In this document: positions 13,203-23,205 of the stretch, piece by piece
Position numbering within the stretch: position 1 is the first letter of the stretch
Layout: each line of letters begins with the position of its first letter
Origin: Cohaesibacter sp. ES.047
Lineage (GTDB): Bacteria; Pseudomonadota; Alphaproteobacteria; Rhizobiales; Cohaesibacteraceae
Reading direction: 5' to 3'
Length of the DNA: 64,000 nucleotides
Assembly (NCBI RefSeq): GCF_900215505.1
Contig: NZ_LT907844.1
Span: 2,930,001 to 2,994,000 of the forward strand
Notes under the pieces: model-generated
What the model saw: only the letters and a program-made list of their open reading frames with translations
Database searches by the model: none
Told to the model about the DNA's origin: nothing
Program-made: the position numbers and the translations under genes

Positions 13203-13712
13203 TTAGTCAAAAAGGCGGTCGACTTCATCCTGAGCAGTCGGATGATCAATGGCAAGCATCCAGTCCGTGGTACCAGCACTTGCATTCACCAGCGCACTGG
13301 CTTTGTCGATCAATGGCCGGATCTCGGTCGAGGCTGAAAAGGCGAGGCTCTCATAAGACGCGCCTGAAAGATCGCCATTCAAATTCGAAATTCGCTCGAT
13401 CAACCCGAAGACATTTTCATCGATTCTCCCGATCAGATCCTCAAAGAGTTTCTTCACCTCAGGTGAAACCTCGTCATAAAGCTCAATGGCGAGGGTCTTT
13501 TCCTTGAAGGTGGATTGCTCGAAATAGTCGGCATAGCTCATTGGCTGCCATGAAAACACGTCCTCGGCGCAATCCGGCATTGCTGGCAGCATCTCGATCA
13601 GCATGAGTACTTCATTGAAGTGATTCAGATAATCAGTTGCCAGTAGCGTGTCGGGATTGATGTTCGCAGCGCGTAAAGCCTGCGGATCCCTGAGAGTTTC
13701 AACTTCGCTCAT
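13203..13712 (-). CDS. Hypothetical acidic protein
   Basis: The 169-residue product is acidic and predicted helical, with no signal peptide, membrane segment or known motif. It begins 'MSEVETLRDPQALRAANINP' and contains 'LLATDYLNHFNEVLMLIEML' and 'DVFSWQPMSYADYFEQS'. Codon use matches the neighbours and a ribosome binding site ('taaggcagg') precedes the ATG at 13712, so I consider it real. It lies 90 nt upstream of the NUDIX gene on the same strand. I recall similar uncharacterised proteins in Rhizobiales but no function. Confidence 0.75.
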   Translation of the reverse strand: MSEVETLRDPQALRAANINPDTLLATDYLNHFNEVLMLIEMLPAMPDCAEDVFSWQPMSYADYFEQSTFKEKTLAIELYDEVSPEVKKLFEDLIGRIDENVFGLIERISNLNGDLSGASYESLAFSASTEIRPLIDKASALVNASAGTTDWMLAIDHPTAQDEVDRLFD

Positions 13713-13888
13713 GCCTGCCTTACCTACAGCGCGGTGTCCATGAAGAAATGGAATTGAGTCCAAGCTTAGAAGGCGTGGGTTTCCAAATGTTTGACGAAGT
13801 GAAGAGAAAATTACAAAAGTTGAGTCTCAGCGGCATCTGAAGACGATATGGATGAGACATCCTGTCGCGTCGTGGCTCTCAAATACAA

Positions 13889-13920
13889 AAGGCCCCGGAG
13901 AGAAACTCTCCGGGGCCTCG
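13889..13920 (-). terminator. Porin gene terminator
   Basis: A 13-bp GC-rich stem ('aggccccggagag' with its complement, short loop) is followed on the minus strand by 'ttttgtattt'. It lies about 40 nt after the porin stop codon. Confidence 0.85.
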
Positions 13921-13957
13921 AAACCTGCGTTTCGTAATCTAAGCGATTAAGCCAAGA

Positions 13958-15118
13958 TTAGAAAGTGCGAATGATTTTGAGGCGAGCGCGTACGTCGTCC
14001 CAGTCTTTCACGCCAGAAGCCGAAGAGTAGTCGGTTTTCTGGTAGCCAACAAGACCAATAACGTTCAGGTTATCAACTACTTCGTAATCAATCTGAGCTG
14101 CAACACCCCAGTGAGAGGTGTCGAAGTTAGTAACGGTCTTGTCGATCCACTTTTCGTAGCCACCGTCAAGAGCGAAGGTTACGTTGTCAGCGAAGGAATA
14201 TTCAAGACCTGCAGACACTGTCCAGTTAGCCATCAGAGTGCCGTCGAATGCGGAAGGCGCTGATAGGGCAGTCGTGAACTTAGGCAGGTACATGTTGGAA
14301 CCGCGGGAATAACCACCAGCAACACCAACGCTAAGGCCTTCAGCTATGTCTACGGTAGCTTTACCACCGACTGAGTAGCCGAGATCGGTATCAAATGCAG
14401 CGTTCGGGTAACGAACCTGGAAGACAGAACCACCAACTACGATGGAACCCCAAGCCTGATCAACGCCAACGGTAGCAGCGAAGGAAGGCATAGAGATACC
14501 AGCAGCAGGAGCAGCCCCGTTAATGTTAGCATTTGCATTACCAGCATAATCTTCAGCAGCTACGGTGATGGTTACACCGTTGCCAACTGGCATTGCGTAA
14601 CCGATGGCAACAACGTCACCTTGGCCAAATGCGAAATCGTCAAAGCCGGTGGTGCCAGCGTTGAAGTCGATGATGGAGTCGGTTACACCAGCATAGAAAC
14701 CGTTAAGAGACAGCCAAGCTTTATCGAAAGCGGTGCCACCACCAAGTACGGAACCGTCTTCGTCTCCGTTGTCAGCGTCATCCATTTCGAGAACGGCAGA
14801 CAGGGTGCCATATTCGGTTTCTTGGCGAGCGGTAAATGTGATGTTGGTTTCAACATACATGTCCAGCAGATCTTCTTCGCGCTTTACATTGCCGATTTCA
14901 TCTTCGCCACCGAAACCGTGGGATCCAACGAAGAAGGCAACTTCACCATTGATTTTCAGGCAGGTATCGGTACCTGGGATGAAGAAGTAACCAGCGCCAT
15001 AGGCGTCACATACTTTAACGTAATCTACAGGTTCAGCAACCGGCAGGTCTGCTGCCTGTGCGGCACCAGCTGCTACGATGGCAGCTGCGGAACCGAGGAT
15101 GAGGCTCTTGATGTTCAT
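13958..15118 (-). CDS. Outer-membrane porin of the Rhizobiales type
   Basis: The 386-residue precursor has a classic signal peptide ('MNIKSLILGSAAAIVAAGAA', cleavage after 'QAA') and then the N-terminal pattern of Rhizobiales general porins: 'DYVKVCDAYGAGYFFIPGTD' followed by 'CLKINGEV', with two cysteines probably disulfide-linked. The rest is a series of amphipathic strands rich in Gly and aromatic residues, ending in 'ARLKIIRTF' with a terminal Phe recognised by the BAM complex. The ATG at 15118 is chosen because 'gaaggtc' lies just upstream; the alternative start at 15133 overlaps that site. Codon use is biased as in strongly expressed genes. It is a single-gene unit with its own terminator. 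Confidence 0.95.
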   Translation of the reverse strand: MNIKSLILGSAAAIVAAGAAQAADLPVAEPVDYVKVCDAYGAGYFFIPGTDTCLKINGEVAFFVGSHGFGGEDEIGNVKREEDLLDMYVETNITFTARQETEYGTLSAVLEMDDADNGDEDGSVLGGGTAFDKAWLSLNGFYAGVTDSIIDFNAGTTGFDDFAFGQGDVVAIGYAMPVGNGVTITVAAEDYAGNANANINGAAPAAGISMPSFAATVGVDQAWGSIVVGGSVFQVRYPNAAFDTDLGYSVGGKATVDIAEGLSVGVAGGYSRGSNMYLPKFTTALSAPSAFDGTLMANWTVSAGLEYSFADNVTFALDGGYEKWIDKTVTNFDTSHWGVAAQIDYEVVDNLNVIGLVGYQKTDYSSASGVKDWDDVRARLKIIRTF

Positions 15119-15691
15119 GTTTCTGACCTTCATTTGTCATAAAACTTTATAAATGCAGTGACCAGTCCAGTCAGACCAATCGGGTTCACTGCTTGCGACA
15201 AGGGAGACAATACCTGTTTCTCACCGCGGATCAATCATCTCTGATCCTTGTCTCGATCTGTTTGCTCGGACTGTTGCACAAAAAACACAAAAATGCCCTC
15301 AAACCGCGGTTTTCTGCGAGATCGTTACTGTTTGGTTAATGCCAGTCCTCGAAAAATTAAGCACCTGTTAAGGGCTGCTGCTAGGCTGAGCGTCGCTTCA
15401 AGTCTTGAATTTTATGCTCTTCGTGCCCTTGGACCAGAAAAATGACGGGGTGAAGCTCCAATGAGTCGCTTTTTGCCGCTCATATACGAGAATCGATTCT
15501 CAAAATCAGCACCCAAACTAAGTCGGTTTGTGGGGTCTTCAAGTCAGGCGGGAAACAGAAGCGGAGTGCGTTCGTCTGACCTGAGCGTTCGCACCCATGA
15601 AATAAGAAACCCGACCACAATGGTCTGTTGAACCTTGTGATCGGGTTGGCATTGTGTGGCTCCGGTTTATGTGGAGCTCTTAATCAAAAGA
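15119..15691. other. Porin upstream region
   Basis: No gene is seen. Read on the minus strand, a possible promoter with 'tataaa' lies roughly 25-30 nt upstream of the porin ATG. A perfect 14-bp palindrome 'gagaatcgattctc' lies at 15488-15501, which could be a regulator site. The terminator of the lipoprotein gene occupies 15600-15647. Confidence 0.5.
15600..15647 (-). terminator. Terminator of the lipoprotein gene
   Basis: Arms at 15635-15647 and 15608-15620 form a 13-bp stem with one mismatch, followed on the minus strand by 'tttcttatt'. It lies about 45 nt after the lipoprotein stop. Confidence 0.7.
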
Positions 15692-16426
15692 TCAGAACGG
15701 CCAGATTTTCTGAAACACCGACTCATTTTCTTTTTCGGGATTGAGCGTTGCAAGCTCCTGTTGCACTTCCGGTGATACATCGGTGAAACGCTCAGGCGGT
15801 TGGGTCAGATACTTGCGGCCCTTTGAATTCTTGCCCTGCTGCAAACGGATCAGTGCCAGACGCTCCTGAACCTGCTTTTCATAATCAGCCTTTGCCTGAG
15901 CAGAGGCCTTCAGATCAGGCTCCTTGATCTGCCGGGCAAAGTTGGCGCTGTTGGAATTGTTCTTGATAATCGCATTGCGCTGTTCTGGCGGAAGACGACG
16001 AATGGCCGCGAGCAGTTGTTGGCGTTCCTTGTCTGTCATGTTCTCCATACGCTCGGCGTAGAGCTTGCGCAACTCGTCCGGGTCGGTCGGCCAATCCGCG
16101 TTCTTGGCGACAAGCGGGTTTTTCTGATCAGGCGGGGGGAGACGTGAGGTGTCTGGGGGCAGGACAAGGCTGGCTCGCGGCGTGTATTCGATCCGCGGCT
16201 GATCCTTGGATGCGCCGCCACCGGCCAGGGACGAAATGTCATCAATCAACGCCTGTTCCTGCGTTACGCCGGTACCATAGGTGGTTCCTCCTATGCCCGA
16301 ACAGGCGGCAAGGCCCAGCGGAGCCAGGAGGCATGCCATTGACAAGGCGGACTTGCCAAGCGCTGAGCGCCGGGTCTCGCTGTGACGGGATGGAAGGATT
16401 CGGCCTTCGGTCTTGTCTTCTTTCAT
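15692..16426 (-). CDS. Lipoprotein, DUF3035-like, downstream of lspA
   Basis: The 244-residue product has a lipobox 'LAAC' with the lipidated Cys near residue 42 after the hydrophobic 'LSMACLLAPLGLAAC'. The long basic region before it ('SRHSETRRSALGK') is unusual, so the true start may lie further downstream. The mature part is Pro- and charge-rich and contains 'LPPEQRNAIIKNNSNSANFA', with no enzymatic motif. An uncharacterised lipoprotein following lspA is a common Rhizobiales arrangement. It is probably an envelope structural or assembly factor. LspA, encoded upstream, would remove its signal peptide. Family assignment is from memory. Confidence 0.75.
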   Translation of the reverse strand: MKEDKTEGRILPSRHSETRRSALGKSALSMACLLAPLGLAACSGIGGTTYGTGVTQEQALIDDISSLAGGGASKDQPRIEYTPRASLVLPPDTSRLPPPDQKNPLVAKNADWPTDPDELRKLYAERMENMTDKERQQLLAAIRRLPPEQRNAIIKNNSNSANFARQIKEPDLKASAQAKADYEKQVQERLALIRLQQGKNSKGRKYLTQPPERFTDVSPEVQQELATLNPEKENESVFQKIWPF

Positions 16427-16625
16427 GTCAGATTCGCCTTACAATATTCTGGCACTCTTCGGGCACTCTTTCGGGCAACATTCGGCGCGTCTGATAACCG
16501 GTTGTCCGATACGCTTGAACCTGCAATGCTCGCCAAAAACGCGATGTTGAGCCAAACACATACAGCTTATCAGGGTTTGAGATCAAGCACCATTCCTCAG
16601 GGCTTGATCGTTGGGAGCACAAAGA

Positions 16626-17207
16626 TCACGGCTTTGCGGCATCATTGCGGCCAGAGTCCTCTCGATCAGCTGGCTCTATATCTTTGGGGCCGAAAAAGCT
16701 GTCATAGAACAACAAGACGGCACCGACCACGATCCAGCAGTCTGCAAGGTTGAAGACATACCAGCTGAAATCGCCCCATTGGCTTTCTATGTGAAAATGC
16801 AACAGGTCGACGACGGCACCGTGCAGGATACGGTCTATGCCATTACCAATCGCACCCGATAGGATCAGACCGAGTGCGATCGCCAGCATCCGGTTGTGCA
16901 GCCTCCAGATCCAGATCATGAGGCCAAGTGACGCGCAGCCCGCGACTCCGATCAGAAGATACCGGCCCAAATCGCTGTTCTGCTGAAACAGCCCGTAGCT
17001 GATGCCGCGATTCCACACGAGGATGAGATCCAGAAATGGCGTCAGTTGAACCGGTCCCTCTGTGAGCACAACCTCCTCGATGCCAAAACCATAGAGCATG
17101 AAGAGTTTGAACGCCTGATCCACCAGCAACCCGATGAAGGCGATGAAATAGCCAAGTTGTCTTGCCGACACGTCGGGTCCTTTCTGTCTTTTGACCGGTG
17201 CACCCAT
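16626..17207 (-). CDS. lspA: Lipoprotein signal peptidase LspA
   Basis: LspA is the inner-membrane aspartyl protease that cleaves prolipoprotein signal peptides. The 193-residue protein has four hydrophobic segments and the two catalytic Asp motifs: 'GNGIDRILHGAVVDLLHFH' and 'FNLADCWI', plus the conserved 'VWNRGISYGLF' loop. The ATG at 17207 gives the usual N-terminus; a TTG at 17225 is possible. It lies about 100 nt downstream of ileS on the same strand, the widely conserved ileS-lspA order. The next gene on the strand encodes a lipoprotein. Confidence 0.95.
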   Translation of the reverse strand: MGAPVKRQKGPDVSARQLGYFIAFIGLLVDQAFKLFMLYGFGIEEVVLTEGPVQLTPFLDLILVWNRGISYGLFQQNSDLGRYLLIGVAGCASLGLMIWIWRLHNRMLAIALGLILSGAIGNGIDRILHGAVVDLLHFHIESQWGDFSWYVFNLADCWIVVGAVLLFYDSFFGPKDIEPADREDSGRNDAAKP

Positions 17208-17303
17208 GAATGCCGGTTCGGGCAATTGAAGCTCAATGTGACAAAGCCGGACCTCGGGGCACCCCGCGATCCAGCCTGTCGTTGCCTAAAGGCCGTCAGT
17301 GAC

Positions 17304-20222
17304 TTACGCGCCTTCGATTTCTCGCATGGCTGCGGCATCCCGCGGTGACAGATCAGGATACTCCGGATCCGATCCGACATCCGGCAGGATTTTCCAGCTG
17401 CGCTGGCATTTTGTCCCTTCAGCCAGAGCTGGTACCACGCCTATGCTGGAGATGTCCTCCATCATGAAGGCCCCTTCAGGAGCGTCCCCTTCGATCAGTT
17501 CAGCCTGTGATGTGATTGAAATCTGGGCGAGATCGACATCTTTCATGGCTTCGATGATCGAAGCATCAGACACATAGACTTTGGGAGCTGCTTCCAGTGA
17601 GGAGCCGATCCGCTTTTCCTTGCGTTCAACTTCGAGCGCGCCCGTGACCACGCGGCGCAGGGTTCTCACCTTGCTCCATTTGGCTGCCAGGGCATCATTC
17701 TGCCACTCCGAGGGCACCTCGGGGAACTGGCGGAAATGGACCGAATCGCTTTCCGACGGGAATCGATTGAGCCAGGTTTCTTCCATGGTGAACGGAAGGA
17801 TCGGCGCCAGCCATGCCGTCAGGTGCATGAACAGCTCATGGATGACATAGAGCGCTGCCTTGCGGCGGGCAGAGCTCGGAGCATCACAATAGAGCGCATC
17901 CTTGCGCACATCGAAGTAGAAGGCGGACAGCTCGATACCCATGAAATAATTGAGCTCGTGCATCACACGCTTGAAGTCGAACCCGTCGTAGGCCTCGTTG
18001 ACCATCTTGTCGAGTTCGAAGATGCGGTGGAGCATCAGGCGTTCGAGCTCCGGCATATCCGAGACAGACACCACGTTGCCATCATAATGCGCAAGCGAGC
18101 CCAACATCCAGCGGATTGTGTTGCGCATCTTGCGATAGGCATCGGCGTTGGTCTTGAGGATTTCCTGCCCGATGCGCTGATCATCGGTATAGTCGCTGGT
18201 TGCCACCCACAGACGCAGGATATCGGCACCATACTGATTGATGATATCCTGCGGTGCGATCGTATTGCCAAGGGACTTGGACATTTTCCGGCCGTCCTCG
18301 TCCATGGTGAAGCCATGGGTGAGAACTGCATTATAAGGAGCGCGACCGCGCGTGCCACAGCTTTCCAGCAGTGACGAATGGAACCAGCCGCGATGCTGGT
18401 CGGAGCCTTCCATGTAGAGGTCGGCAGGCCATTTCAGATCGTCGCGCTGCTCCAGACAGAAGGCATGGGTTGACCCTGAGTCGAACCAGACGTCGAGAAT
18501 GTCAAAGACCTGTTCCCATTCTTCGGGATCATAGTCGCCAGCCAGAAACCGCTCTTTGGCCCCTTCAGCGAACCACGCATCAGCCCCTTCTTCGTAGAAG
18601 GTGTCGAAGATGCGCGCGTTGACCGCGTCATCTTGCAGAACGGCGGTTGGGTCATCCTTCTTGACGAAGATCGTGATCGGAACACCCCAGGCACGCTGAC
18701 GCGAGATCACCCAGTCCGGGCGCGTTTCGATCATCGAACGCAGACGGGTCTGACCGGATACCGGAACGAAGCGCGTCGCATCGATGGCTTTGAGCGCCCG
18801 CTTGCGCAGAGTATCGCCTTCACCGTCGATGCCGCGATCCATGGCGATGAACCATTGCGGCGTGTTGCGGAAAATGAGAGGAGCTTTGGAGCGCCAGCTG
18901 TGCGGATAGCTGTGCTTGACCTTGCCGCGCGCCAAGAGTGCGCCGACTTCGACCAGCTTGTCGATAACGACTCCGTTGGTGGTGCCTTCGCCGCCCTTGC
19001 GGTTGAGGATATAGTGACCCTGAAACAGGGGCACATGGGGGAAATAGGCCCCATCTTCCATCACGGTATGCGGGATATCCGGTGTGCCGCATTCGGCGAA
19101 ACGCTCGCGATTGGCAACAAAGACCTCATAGTCTTCCGCGCCATGGCCCGGAGCGGTGTGCACAAAGCCGGTACCGGCATCTTCTGTCACATGATCGCCG
19201 GGCAGCATCGGCACATCATAGTCATAGTAACCATCAGTGCCGTCTTGTCCGGCAAACGGATGGGTGCATTCTGAGATCTGGGACGGATCGACATCGAACT
19301 TGCGCTCATAGCCATCAACGCGCGCAGCCTTGAAGATATCAGCAGCCAGTGTGTCAGCCACGATCAGCTTGTCGCCGACCTTGCCCCAGTTGTCGTCTGC
19401 AGCCTCGGTGATTTCATAAAGGCCATAGCTGATGGACGGGCCGAAACAGATGGCGCGGTTGCCCGGGATGGTCCACGGGGTGGTGGTCCAGATCACCACA
19501 TCTGCATCAAGCAGGGCGTCGAGCTTGTCGTCGTCGACCGTTCCATGCACACCGGAGACAGGGAAGCGCACCCAGATGGTGAAAGAGGTGTGGTCCTGAT
19601 ATTCGACTTCGGCCTCGGCCAGAGCGGTTTTCTCAACCACCGACCACATGACCGGCTTGGAGCCCTGGAAGAGCTGGCCGGACATGGCGAATTTCATCAA
19701 CTCGCCGGCGATACGGGCTTCCGCGTCAAAGCTCATGGTTTTGTATGGCTTGACGAAATCGCCGATCACGCCAAGGCGCTTGAATTCCTCGGACTGGATC
19801 GAAACCCATTCGGACGCAAAGTCACGGCATTCCTGACGGAATTCATTGACCGGAATGGCATCCTTGTTCTTGCCCTTCTTGCGGTACTTCTCCTCGATCT
19901 TCCACTCGATGGGCAGACCGTGGCAGTCCCAGCCGGGGACATAGTTGGAATCATATCCACGCATCTGGAACGAGCGGGTGATGATGTCCTTGATGGTCTT
20001 GTTGAGCGCGTGGCCGATATGCAGATGGCCATTGGCATAGGGGGGGCCGTCATGAAGAACATATTTCTCGCGCCCGCGGGAGCTGTCGCGCAAGGCTTTA
20101 TAGAGATCCATCTCTTCCCAGCGCTGCAGGATTTTGGGCTCATTCTTGGGCAGGCCCGCCCGCATGGGATAGTCCGTCTGCGGCAGGTAGAGAGTTTTGG
20201 AATAGTCGCGTGCTTCGGTCAT
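17304..20222 (-). CDS. ileS: Isoleucyl-tRNA synthetase
   Basis: IleRS charges tRNA-Ile and edits mischarged valine. The 972-residue protein has the HIGH-type motif '[16 protein letters not shown]' near 60-75, the CP1 editing domain with '[12 protein letters not shown]', and the '[10 protein letters not shown]' KMSKS loop. The C-terminal end, which in E. coli IleRS holds a four-cysteine zinc finger, reads '[13 protein letters not shown]' with only one of the expected cysteines, so zinc binding there is lost. The ATG at 20222 is chosen over a GTG at 20231. It is followed by lspA. The upstream leader carries tandem hairpins. Confidence 0.97.
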   Translation of the reverse strand: MTEARDYSKTLYLPQTDYPMRAGLPKNEPKILQRWEEMDLYKALRDSSRGREKYVLHDGPPYANGHLHIGHALNKTIKDIITRSFQMRGYDSNYVPGWDCHGLPIEWKIEEKYRKKGKNKDAIPVNEFRQECRDFASEWVSIQSEEFKRLGVIGDFVKPYKTMSFDAEARIAGELMKFAMSGQLFQGSKPVMWSVVEKTALAEAEVEYQDHTSFTIWVRFPVSGVHGTVDDDKLDALLDADVVIWTTTPWTIPGNRAICFGPSISYGLYEITEAADDNWGKVGDKLIVADTLAADIFKAARVDGYERKFDVDPSQISECTHPFAGQDGTDGYYDYDVPMLPGDHVTEDAGTGFVHTAPGHGAEDYEVFVANRERFAECGTPDIPHTVMEDGAYFPHVPLFQGHYILNRKGGEGTTNGVVIDKLVEVGALLARGKVKHSYPHSWRSKAPLIFRNTPQWFIAMDRGIDGEGDTLRKRALKAIDATRFVPVSGQTRLRSMIETRPDWVISRQRAWGVPITIFVKKDDPTAVLQDDAVNARIFDTFYEEGADAWFAEGAKERFLAGDYDPEEWEQVFDILDVWFDSGSTHAFCLEQRDDLKWPADLYMEGSDQHRGWFHSSLLESCGTRGRAPYNAVLTHGFTMDEDGRKMSKSLGNTIAPQDIINQYGADILRLWVATSDYTDDQRIGQEILKTNADAYRKMRNTIRWMLGSLAHYDGNVVSVSDMPELERLMLHRIFELDKMVNEAYDGFDFKRVMHELNYFMGIELSAFYFDVRKDALYCDAPSSARRKAALYVIHELFMHLTAWLAPILPFTMEETWLNRFPSESDSVHFRQFPEVPSEWQNDALAAKWSKVRTLRRVVTGALEVERKEKRIGSSLEAAPKVYVSDASIIEAMKDVDLAQISITSQAELIEGDAPEGAFMMEDISSIGVVPALAEGTKCQRSWKILPDVGSDPEYPDLSPRDAAAMREIEGA

Positions 20223-20795
20223 GTTTATCACTTATCGGACATTGATGTCACTGGCAGCAGGCCCGAACAGGCCCCCTTGTCTTCGGGGGCCGGTTTCTCG
20301 TGGGAGAACCGATTTCCGGCTCCCCAGCTCGGGACGAGAAGACTGCTGCCCGACGCTGTCATTTGTTAAGTCTGTGGGATGGGGCACGCTGGCAGATCAC
20401 ATATGCCAGGCCCTTGTCTTTTCCCGGTCCCTCGTGGGCGCCTATGCGCCGGTCACACGAAGGCCGGGCCAGTAATTCGGATCGCTCGCCAACCGATGTC
20501 TATCGAAGCGGGCAGCGCCGGATGTTGTTTCAGTCGCTGCAAAAGGGCACATTTCATTTGGATTATCGTGCGGTCCGCACGTCTCGTCAGCATATCATCT
20601 GCTTTGTATTACGCGCGCGACCATAATTGAACCGGCAAGCCAGCACAAGCCCCCAAGACTCTGCCAAACCAAAGACTCTGCCAAATCAAAGACGCCGAAC
20701 CAACTCAACCCTGTCCCGCTAATCCCCGCTCGCCGATCCCGTGCAAGGCTCTTGCCATCATTCTCATCCAGAACAGGCAAGGAAACGGCAAAGCC
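20223..20795. other. ileS leader and amidase upstream region
   Basis: No gene is supported in these 573 bases. On the ileS strand two adjacent hairpins lie 48-90 nt before the start: 'cggtttctc'/'gagaaccg' (20291-20311) and 'ggccccc'/'gggggcc' (20270-20291). A related segment recurs at 20411-20441 ('cccttgtctt...ccggt...ctcgtggg'), suggesting a partial duplication. No T-box features are recognised. Confidence 0.45.
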
Positions 20796-21650
20796 ATGAT
20801 CAAAAGCGTCCCATCCAATCCATTCAGCATCAAGAGCCATCGACTGTATGAAGACGATCTTCCGGTCCGCTTCCTGCGCTCTCCACACCAGTCCGGTGAT
20901 TTTGCACCCCGCGGCATCATCCTGCATGACACCGCCGGACGGCTGGAAAAGGGAAGCGCCGTGGACTGGTTCCTCCAGCCTGAAGCGCGAGCTTCGGCTC
21001 ACATCACTGTTGAACGGGACGGATCGGTGACGCAGCAGGTGGGGTTTGACCGTCGGGCGTGGCACGCGGGAAAAAGCAGCTATCGCGGCGAGCAAAACGT
21101 CAATGCCTTCGCTTTTGGTATCGAAATGGTCAATCTGGGAAAATGCGTCAAGCTCAGGGACAACAGCCTGCAACCCTGGTTCAAGGCCAGCTACCGCGAT
21201 GGCGTGAATGGTTTGAGTTTTGCCCATGTCGCCACCCGGTACCATGGCAAGGGGTGGTGGCTCGACTATACAGAGGCGCAGATTCTCACTGTGACAGCCC
21301 TGTGCTCCACGCTGGCCGAGAAGTATGATCTGACCTTTCTGGCCGGGCATTTCGAGATCTCACCGGGGCGCAAGACCGACCCCAATCCGCTCTTTCCATT
21401 GCAAGGGTTGCGCGCCCATCTCTTCGGTGAAGGGGATGCCGCCGATGCCCCGGTCCTACTGGCTGAGGCCAACCTGCGCCGTTGGCCTTCCTATCATGAC
21501 AATATCATCATGGTTCTGGACAAGGGAGAACCGGTTCAGGTGATAAGAGAAGGCCGGTTCAATACGCTTGGGCATTTCGAGCACTGGTATCTGGTCGACA
21601 CCGGCAATCAACAGGGCTGGGTTCAGGGGGATTTGCTCGCCGTTGACTGA
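20796..21650 (+). CDS. N-acetylmuramoyl-L-alanine amidase (Amidase_2) with SH3-like tail
   Basis: The enzyme cleaves the bond between N-acetylmuramic acid and the stem peptide. The 284-residue protein has the AmiD/AmpD-type catalytic domain at about 35-200: zinc ligands in 'GIILHDTAG' and 'GHFEISPGRKTDPNPLFP' (His, with Lys and Asp), plus 'AWHAGKSSYRGEQNVNAFAF'. A C-terminal SH3-like part (about 215-284) ends 'QQGWVQGDLLAV'. No signal peptide is visible, so it may act in the cytosol on recycled muropeptides, leave by another route, or be phage-derived. 'aagga' precedes the ATG. It is transcribed against ileS and ribF, which usually lie together, so it looks inserted. Confidence 0.88.
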   Translation: MIKSVPSNPFSIKSHRLYEDDLPVRFLRSPHQSGDFAPRGIILHDTAGRLEKGSAVDWFLQPEARASAHITVERDGSVTQQVGFDRRAWHAGKSSYRGEQNVNAFAFGIEMVNLGKCVKLRDNSLQPWFKASYRDGVNGLSFAHVATRYHGKGWWLDYTEAQILTVTALCSTLAEKYDLTFLAGHFEISPGRKTDPNPLFPLQGLRAHLFGEGDAADAPVLLAEANLRRWPSYHDNIIMVLDKGEPVQVIREGRFNTLGHFEHWYLVDTGNQQGWVQGDLLAVD

Positions 21651-21688
21651 TCAGGTGGGGCCCATCATTGGACGCGAGCAATGAGCGG

Positions 21689-22681
21689 CTAACCCCAGAG
21701 CCGCTCTTCCAATTCGGAAAGCGGTTTGGAATGAGACAGGATACCGCGGGCTTGCGCGCTGTCCTGATCCATTTGCGCGATCAGCCCGTCGAGATTGTCA
21801 AAGCGCGCTTCGCCTCTGAGATAGCCATAAAGAGCCACACGCACTTCCTCGCCGTAAAGGTCTTCATTGAAGTCAAAAATATGCACTTCGAAGACCCGCG
21901 GCCCATTGTCGAACATGGGACGGCGGCCAAAGCTCGCCACGCCATTGTGAAGCGATCCATCCTGACGAACCAGCTTGACGGCATACACCCCTTCACACAG
22001 GCGACTGTTGAGCGGCAGCTTCATGTTGGCGGTGGGATAACCCAGCTTGCGACCATTTTTCTCCCCGTGCACCACGGTCCCGGTCAGAAAATGGCGATAG
22101 CCCAGAAGCTGGTTGGCCGGATTGAGGGCGCCATCTTCCAGAGCCTGCCGAATACGGGTCGAGGACACCGCGTCACCGGACCGGTCGGCCCGCATATCGA
22201 CAATGGTTACACCGAAGCCTCTGGCCAGTCCCTGAGCACGCAGGTAATCCGGCGTGCCAGCGCGGTCCTTGCCGAAATGAAAGTCATAGCCGGAGATCAC
22301 ATTGTGCGCGCCGAAGGCCCCAAGCAGCATGTCCTCGATGAACCGATCCGGAGACTGGCTGGAAAACTCCGGTGTAAAGGCTAGCGAGACCATGGCATCA
22401 AGGCCGATCGCTCTGGCGATATGGGCTTTTTCCGCATGCGGTGTCAGCCGGAATACAGGGGCTTCGGGCCGGAAGACCGTGCGAGGATGTGGCTCAAAGG
22501 TCAGCATCACCGCTTTGAGACCGGAGGCTCGTGCCTCCTGAACCGCATCTTCCAGAACGGCCTGATGACCGCGATGCATGCCATCGAAATTCCCGATGGC
22601 CACGACCGAACCGCGAAGGGACTCGGGAAGCGGCAGCGTTGGCTGATACAATGCGGTAAAGGACGGGGCGATGGCCATCAT
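21689..22681 (-). CDS. ribF: Bifunctional riboflavin kinase / FAD synthetase RibF
   Basis: RibF phosphorylates riboflavin to FMN and adenylylates it to FAD. The 330-residue protein has the nucleotidyl-transferase half with 'IGNFDGMHRGHQAVLEDA' and 'SSTRIRQAL', then the kinase half with 'GEKNGRKLGYPTANM' and 'EGVYAVKL'. The length is typical. The double ATG at 22681 follows 'cggag'; a TTG at 22720 is possible. In many bacteria ribF precedes ileS and lspA. Here the amidase gene separates them in opposite orientation. Confidence 0.95.
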   Translation of the reverse strand: MMAIAPSFTALYQPTLPLPESLRGSVVAIGNFDGMHRGHQAVLEDAVQEARASGLKAVMLTFEPHPRTVFRPEAPVFRLTPHAEKAHIARAIGLDAMVSLAFTPEFSSQSPDRFIEDMLLGAFGAHNVISGYDFHFGKDRAGTPDYLRAQGLARGFGVTIVDMRADRSGDAVSSTRIRQALEDGALNPANQLLGYRHFLTGTVVHGEKNGRKLGYPTANMKLPLNSRLCEGVYAVKLVRQDGSLHNGVASFGRRPMFDNGPRVFEVHIFDFNEDLYGEEVRVALYGYLRGEARFDNLDGLIAQMDQDSAQARGILSHSKPLSELEERLWG

Positions 22682-23205
22682 GGCGGGGCGGACTCCGAAA
22701 TAGGCGGGTCGAATGATCAACCAGATAGGATGGCTTCATCCTTTGGTCAATACCGGCGCGAAGTTGCCCACTTCGTGCAACAAGGTCAAGGGCCGAGTGA
22801 TATCTCTGGCGCAATCCATCCACATTCCGCGCCAAATCAGGCAACGACAGCAGCAAATAGGGGGTAGGAGAGGGGATTTGCGGTCAAGTGCCGCAAGACG
22901 ATGACCAGAAGCTGACTTGACGCCGATCAGGTATGCCCGAGCAGCACCGGTTCGGATCGTCCCGCAAACCATTGCGCCCTCAGATTGCGCCCTCAGGCTG
23001 TGTAGCATTCCAGCCACAGCATGAAACAAAAGCCCCTCACATCTATACAGGCCAAGCCAATACCGTTAAGTTGGCGCCTCTCAAATCGCTGAAACCGGTG
23101 ATCGGAGTATGGCGCCGTGGTATCTTTAAGCCAACAAATCGGCCCCCAATTCTAGGTACCATCGGTTTCTTCTTTCAAAATCTGGCTTAAGCTGTAGGTA
23201 GAACC
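22682..23205. other. Intergenic region between ribF and the MATE gene
   Basis: No gene is seen. A perfect tandem duplication of 13 bases ('attgcgccctcag') lies at 22971-22996. Promoters for both divergent genes must be here, but I cannot place them. Confidence 0.5.

Noticed and set aside
20223-20311. T-box or other known riboswitch upstream of ileS
   Set aside because: No specifier loop or T-box sequence was found, and T-box control of ileS is not expected in alphaproteobacteria.
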